A DNA stretch of 8,046 bases. Origin: Desulfobacteraceae bacterium. GTDB taxonomy: Bacteria; Desulfobacterota; Desulfobacteria; Desulfobacterales; JAUWMJ01. Below, in pieces: positions 5,459-8,046 of this stretch. The stretch lies in the NCBI GenBank assembly GCA_030612225.1, contig JAUWOH010000122.1:1-8046 (forward strand). The letters are read 5' to 3'. Positions within the stretch are counted from its first letter, which is position 1; each line of letters opens with the position of its first letter. The notes under the pieces are model-generated. The model did not search any database, was not told where the DNA came from, and saw nothing but the letters and a program-made list of their open reading frames with translations. The translations under genes and the position numbers were made by a program.

Positions 5459-7612
5459 CTATAGCTTGTATTTTTTCTCAGCATTCACAGCTATTGTTTT
5501 ATATTTCCCTGATATCCAGTTTTGAAGATCCGAACAGTACCATTTTGAAAATCTACGGTCAGACGGCCCTCCTGCCATATTGGTATTCATTTCATCAGTG
5601 GAAAGATCTATAACCATTCTGAACCCTGGGGCAAAAGTAGTTTGCCTGCCTGCACTTTCGAAAATCTGTCCCTGGTGTGGTGTGGCGAGGCTTCCGATGA
5701 TGGTTATCGGCCCGCGGTCAAACCCGAGAAATTTTGGGAGCTTGCCGTCAAAGAGAATATTTTTCATAATTACTTTCCTTGTATTACCCCATTTTTGAGG
5801 CTGAGATTTCAGTGCATTTTCAGCAGCATTCCGATAGAGATCGTCTCTTGTACGATTTCCAAACCATAATGAATTTTCAGAAAGAAGTATCCGGTCAAAG
5901 TTTATATAAAAATCGTTAAATATCCCGGTATATTTGTCAATATGTTCAACCGCCTCTGTGCCGAAACCGTGTTTGCCGAAAACTTCCAGGTAAAGCTCTT
6001 TGTAAAATTTGTCAAAAAGAAATGCCCCTTTAGAATCAGCGGAGTATTCAAAATTCCAGTTCTTGAGTATTTTTCCTGGGCCTGTGTCAGGAAGAAGAGG
6101 GCCAAGAATCTTCATGAATAATTCAGCCTGTATTGAATATACATCATAATGTAATTTATACATGTACTCACGTGTGATTTCATTGTTTTCAGAAAGAAGT
6201 TTGCCGATCCGGTCTGAACGGTAGGGTCCCATACCAACATTTATAGGATCAACTTTTCCGTATTCGTTAAGGTTCTGATTGCTTGTAACAAAGTAGCCGC
6301 ATTCCGGGTTATAGCATCGCGGCAGGTCTTGAGGGCTTTCAAACCCCTGCCAGTCATTTTTTTCTTCCCAGCCGGGCAAGGGGACAAATCCACTGACCCC
6401 TTCCCGTCTTTTCGGCATCAGGCCGGACATCTGGTAGCCGATATTTCCGTCCTTGTCTGCAAGGATAAAATTCCAGGATGTCTCTACACGGCATAGGAGA
6501 TTCATTCCTTCTTTAACACTCTTTGCGTCAAACATTTTAATAATGCTTTCTAATGTAACACCACCTGAAAAGGCAGGTGCCCAGGAAGTGGCTATATAAT
6601 ACCCTTCCTTGTTCGGGTTTCCTTCAAGAATACCGTGCTTGTTTTCGTAAAAAACAACTCTTACGGGATCTTTTTTCTTTCTTTTTATAATTTCTTCCCT
6701 TTCGGTAAAATGGTTCCACTTGCCAGGATCTCGCATATATTTGCCGTCTTTGCATTTTTCAATCCATGAATCTGTGCCATCCATGAAGGTATACGTGGCA
6801 CTCCATGCAAGGTCAGGATTTCGACCGATAAGAAGGGCCGGCGCTCCGGGCATGGTTCCGCCCATTGCGTACCTGTCTTTTGTTTTTAGTACCATTTCAT
6901 ACCAGACATTCGGAAGCCTGTTTACTTCCAGGTGAGGATCATTTGATAAAATCGGCTTTCCTGAAGCTGTCTTTTTTCCTGAGACTGCCCAGTTATTGGA
7001 TGCCATCATCAAAGGTACGGCGATGTTCCAAAGAGATACCGGAGAGACGAGTCGTTCCTGAAGTTTTATCTTTTTTATAAGATCAATATCGAGTCCTCCA
7101 AGGATTCCGGGAAAAAGTTCGTTCAGTCTTTTTTCATCCAATCCAGCCTGAACAAACTCGATAAAGAGTCTTTGCATTTCACCCTGGGATTGTGCAAGGG
7201 TAAGGTAGCCTATCATCCGTGATATAAGAATGGAGTCTTCGATGCACCAGGCTTCAGGTTTAAATCTTAGAAGTTTGCATTCCCATGGAATTTTTTCAGC
7301 AAATGCCCTGTTTACACCTCTACAGTATGCATCTACTATCTCTTTTGCTTCAGGAGAGAATTTTTCGATTTCCGAAGAAGTTGAACCGGTCCAGTTCATT
7401 CTCCTGAAGAATTTGTCGATTTCAAGTACTTTATCACTGGAATCGAGGAGTTCGGATGCCCGCCCCTGTCCCAGAATACGCATTAAAAGTATCTGCATTC
7501 CCCTGTCTTTTCCATGGGCATATCCCATCATACCGAAGACTTCAGTCTTGTCTTTCCCCTCAACGTGGCAGACACCGTGTTTATCTCTCCATATTTTATC
7601 ACTGTTGCTCAT
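5459..7612 (-). CDS. Penicillin acylase-family amidase (Ntn hydrolase), without signal peptide
   Basis: The product has 717 residues, within the usual size range. ATG at 7612 has AAGGAG five bases upstream. The N-terminus shows the family pattern directly: IWRDKHGV (residues 7-14), then GYAHGKDRGMQ (30-40) and GQGRASELL (48-56). The autocatalytic cleavage site is at residues 204-208, ASNNW, making Ser205 the nucleophile and new N-terminus of the beta chain. It is followed by SNDPHLE (223-229). Further landmarks are TSNQN, YRSDRI and the C-terminal RMVIDLS and GGPSDRRFSKWY. Relatives hydrolyse amide bonds of N-acyl compounds such as beta-lactams, acyl-homoserine lactones or N-acyl amino acids; the substrate here cannot be told. 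Most relatives are periplasmic, but only six residues precede the first conserved segment, so this one looks cytoplasmic. It ends in TAG, 81 bases before the membrane protein gene, so cotranscription is plausible. Confidence 0.93.
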   Translation of the reverse strand: MSNSDKIWRDKHGVCHVEGKDKTEVFGMMGYAHGKDRGMQILLMRILGQGRASELLDSSDKVLEIDKFFRRMNWTGSTSSEIEKFSPEAKEIVDAYCRGVNRAFAEKIPWECKLLRFKPEAWCIEDSILISRMIGYLTLAQSQGEMQRLFIEFVQAGLDEKRLNELFPGILGGLDIDLIKKIKLQERLVSPVSLWNIAVPLMMASNNWAVSGKKTASGKPILSNDPHLEVNRLPNVWYEMVLKTKDRYAMGGTMPGAPALLIGRNPDLAWSATYTFMDGTDSWIEKCKDGKYMRDPGKWNHFTEREEIIKRKKKDPVRVVFYENKHGILEGNPNKEGYYIATSWAPAFSGGVTLESIIKMFDAKSVKEGMNLLCRVETSWNFILADKDGNIGYQMSGLMPKRREGVSGFVPLPGWEEKNDWQGFESPQDLPRCYNPECGYFVTSNQNLNEYGKVDPINVGMGPYRSDRIGKLLSENNEITREYMYKLHYDVYSIQAELFMKILGPLLPDTGPGKILKNWNFEYSADSKGAFLFDKFYKELYLEVFGKHGFGTEAVEHIDKYTGIFNDFYINFDRILLSENSLWFGNRTRDDLYRNAAENALKSQPQKWGNTRKVIMKNILFDGKLPKFLGFDRGPITIIGSLATPHQGQIFESAGRQTTFAPGFRMVIDLSTDEMNTNMAGGPSDRRFSKWYCSDLQNWISGKYKTIAVNAEKKYKL

Positions 7613-7623
7613 ATCTTCTCCTT

Positions 7624-7775
7624 GATGGCGTCGTAGAAAGTTCCATCTACTGCGTTGCAGCGGTTTTTCAGATACTCGGCATACTACATGTATTGCCTCG
7701 TTCCTGAAAAACCGCTGCGCCTTTTTATCCCGCTGATTTTTAGCGGGGGTATATGAAACTTTCTACTTAGCCATC
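7624..7775. repeat. Nested palindromic repeat element (about 152 bp)
   Basis: The outer arms 7624-7646 and 7753-7775 match as inverted repeats at 19 of 23 positions (GATGGC, then GTAGAAAGTT). The inner arms 7657-7671 (GCAGCGGTTTTTCAG) and 7704-7718 are perfect over 15 bases and enclose GGCA...TGCC around the palindrome TACATGTA (7685-7692). A third small hairpin, CCCGCT/AGCGGG (7729-7734, 7742-7747), sits in the right half. There is no open frame of note and no T-tract after a stem, so it is not a simple terminator. It looks like a dispersed, non-autonomous palindromic repeat. Similar sequences seem familiar from Desulfobacterales intergenic regions, but that is recollection only. Confidence 0.7.
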
Positions 7776-7803
7776 GGTAAGATTTTTTAGGAATTCATCC
7801 TCC

Positions 7804-8046
7804 TTAGTGCATACGTAGTTTCTCTAAAGCACTACCCGCTTCCGGAGCTAATGCAATAAAGCCTTTGAGTTTATCGCATATATACATCTCACAGGCAGCA
7901 CAGTTTTCTAACTCTTTTTCCATACAACACTTACGGATTTCACATATGTCTGAAGAATAGAAGAATAATTTTCCTCCGATTCTGCAGCCATCACAATTAA
8001 TATGTTCCGGTTTAATATCGGCATTATACTGCACAGACCATTTTTT
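7804..8046 (-). CDS. DUF3795 family cysteine-rich protein (5' end beyond window)
   Basis: The frame stays open to the window edge, reading KKWSVQYNADIKPEHINCDGC. The GTG at 8034 is a valine within this conserved run, not the start, and the true N-terminus lies outside the window. The 80 visible codons show a dense metal-ligand-like pattern: CxxC (INCDGC), then CEIRKCC, then CAAC followed four residues later by another Cys (CAACEMYIC). This matches the C-terminal part of DUF3795, small cytoplasmic proteins presumed to bind zinc or an iron-sulfur cluster and common in anaerobes. Their biochemical role is not established. The gene ends in TAA and is separated from the acylase by 191 bases, mostly the palindromic repeat, so membership of the same transcript is uncertain. 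Confidence 0.85.
   Translation of the reverse strand, partial: KKWSVQYNADIKPEHINCDGCRIGGKLFFYSSDICEIRKCCMEKELENCAACEMYICDKLKGFIALAPEAGSALEKLRMH

Noticed and set aside
7729..7750. Intrinsic terminator formed by CCCGCT/AGCGGG
   Set aside because: No T-tract follows the stem on either strand, and it lies inside the larger palindromic element.
8032..8034. GTG as the start of a 76-residue DUF3795 protein
   Set aside because: The frame continues upstream as KKWS before this valine, in keeping with the family sequence, so the gene simply runs out of the window.
1..8046. CRISPR array, tRNA, rRNA or intact transposase
   Set aside because: No regularly spaced direct repeats, no recognisable RNA gene and no transposase-like frame were seen on either strand.

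Overview
The window is one end of a gene cluster read entirely on the minus strand, from high to low coordinates. All six genes identified lie on that strand. The likely host is an anaerobic bacterium of mid-range GC, possibly of the Desulfobacterota (former Deltaproteobacteria). This rests on an oxygen-sensitive tungsten-type aldehyde:ferredoxin oxidoreductase, a DUF3795 Cys-rich protein and large palindromic intergenic repeats. The taxonomic call is an inference, not a proof.

Layout in transcription order: (1) 8046-7804, the 3' part of a DUF3795 Cys-rich protein that enters from outside the window. (2) 7775-7624, a nested palindromic repeat filling most of the next intergenic space. (3) 7612-5459, a penicillin acylase-family (Ntn-hydrolase) amidase with its catalytic Ser but no signal peptide. 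(4) 5377-4646, an unnamed six-helix membrane protein with a possible promoter just upstream. (5) 4649-2790, a full-length AOR-family gene interrupted by one in-frame TAG exactly at the family's conserved Leu-Trp-Gly tryptophan. (6) 2775-1111, a CrtI/phytoene-desaturase-like FAD oxidoreductase with a Tat signal. (7) 1018-724, a MITE-like element of about 295 bp with terminal inverted repeats and candidate 6-bp target duplications. (8) 702-1, an AhpD/carboxymuconolactone decarboxylase-like protein that runs off the window.

Genes 4 to 6 are tightly packed: an ATGA stop/start overlap, then a 14-nt gap holding a strong Shine-Dalgarno. They are probably one transcript, perhaps with the acylase. An N-acyl amide or ester hydrolase, an aldehyde/acid redox enzyme, an exported flavoenzyme and a membrane protein could together process a lipid-like or aromatic substrate. 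The substrate cannot be read from the sequence.

The points most worth attention are the amber codon in the AOR gene and the two different palindromic elements. Each element ends immediately upstream of a ribosome binding site (of the acylase and of the AhpD-like gene). No rRNA, tRNA, CRISPR array or intact transposase gene was seen.
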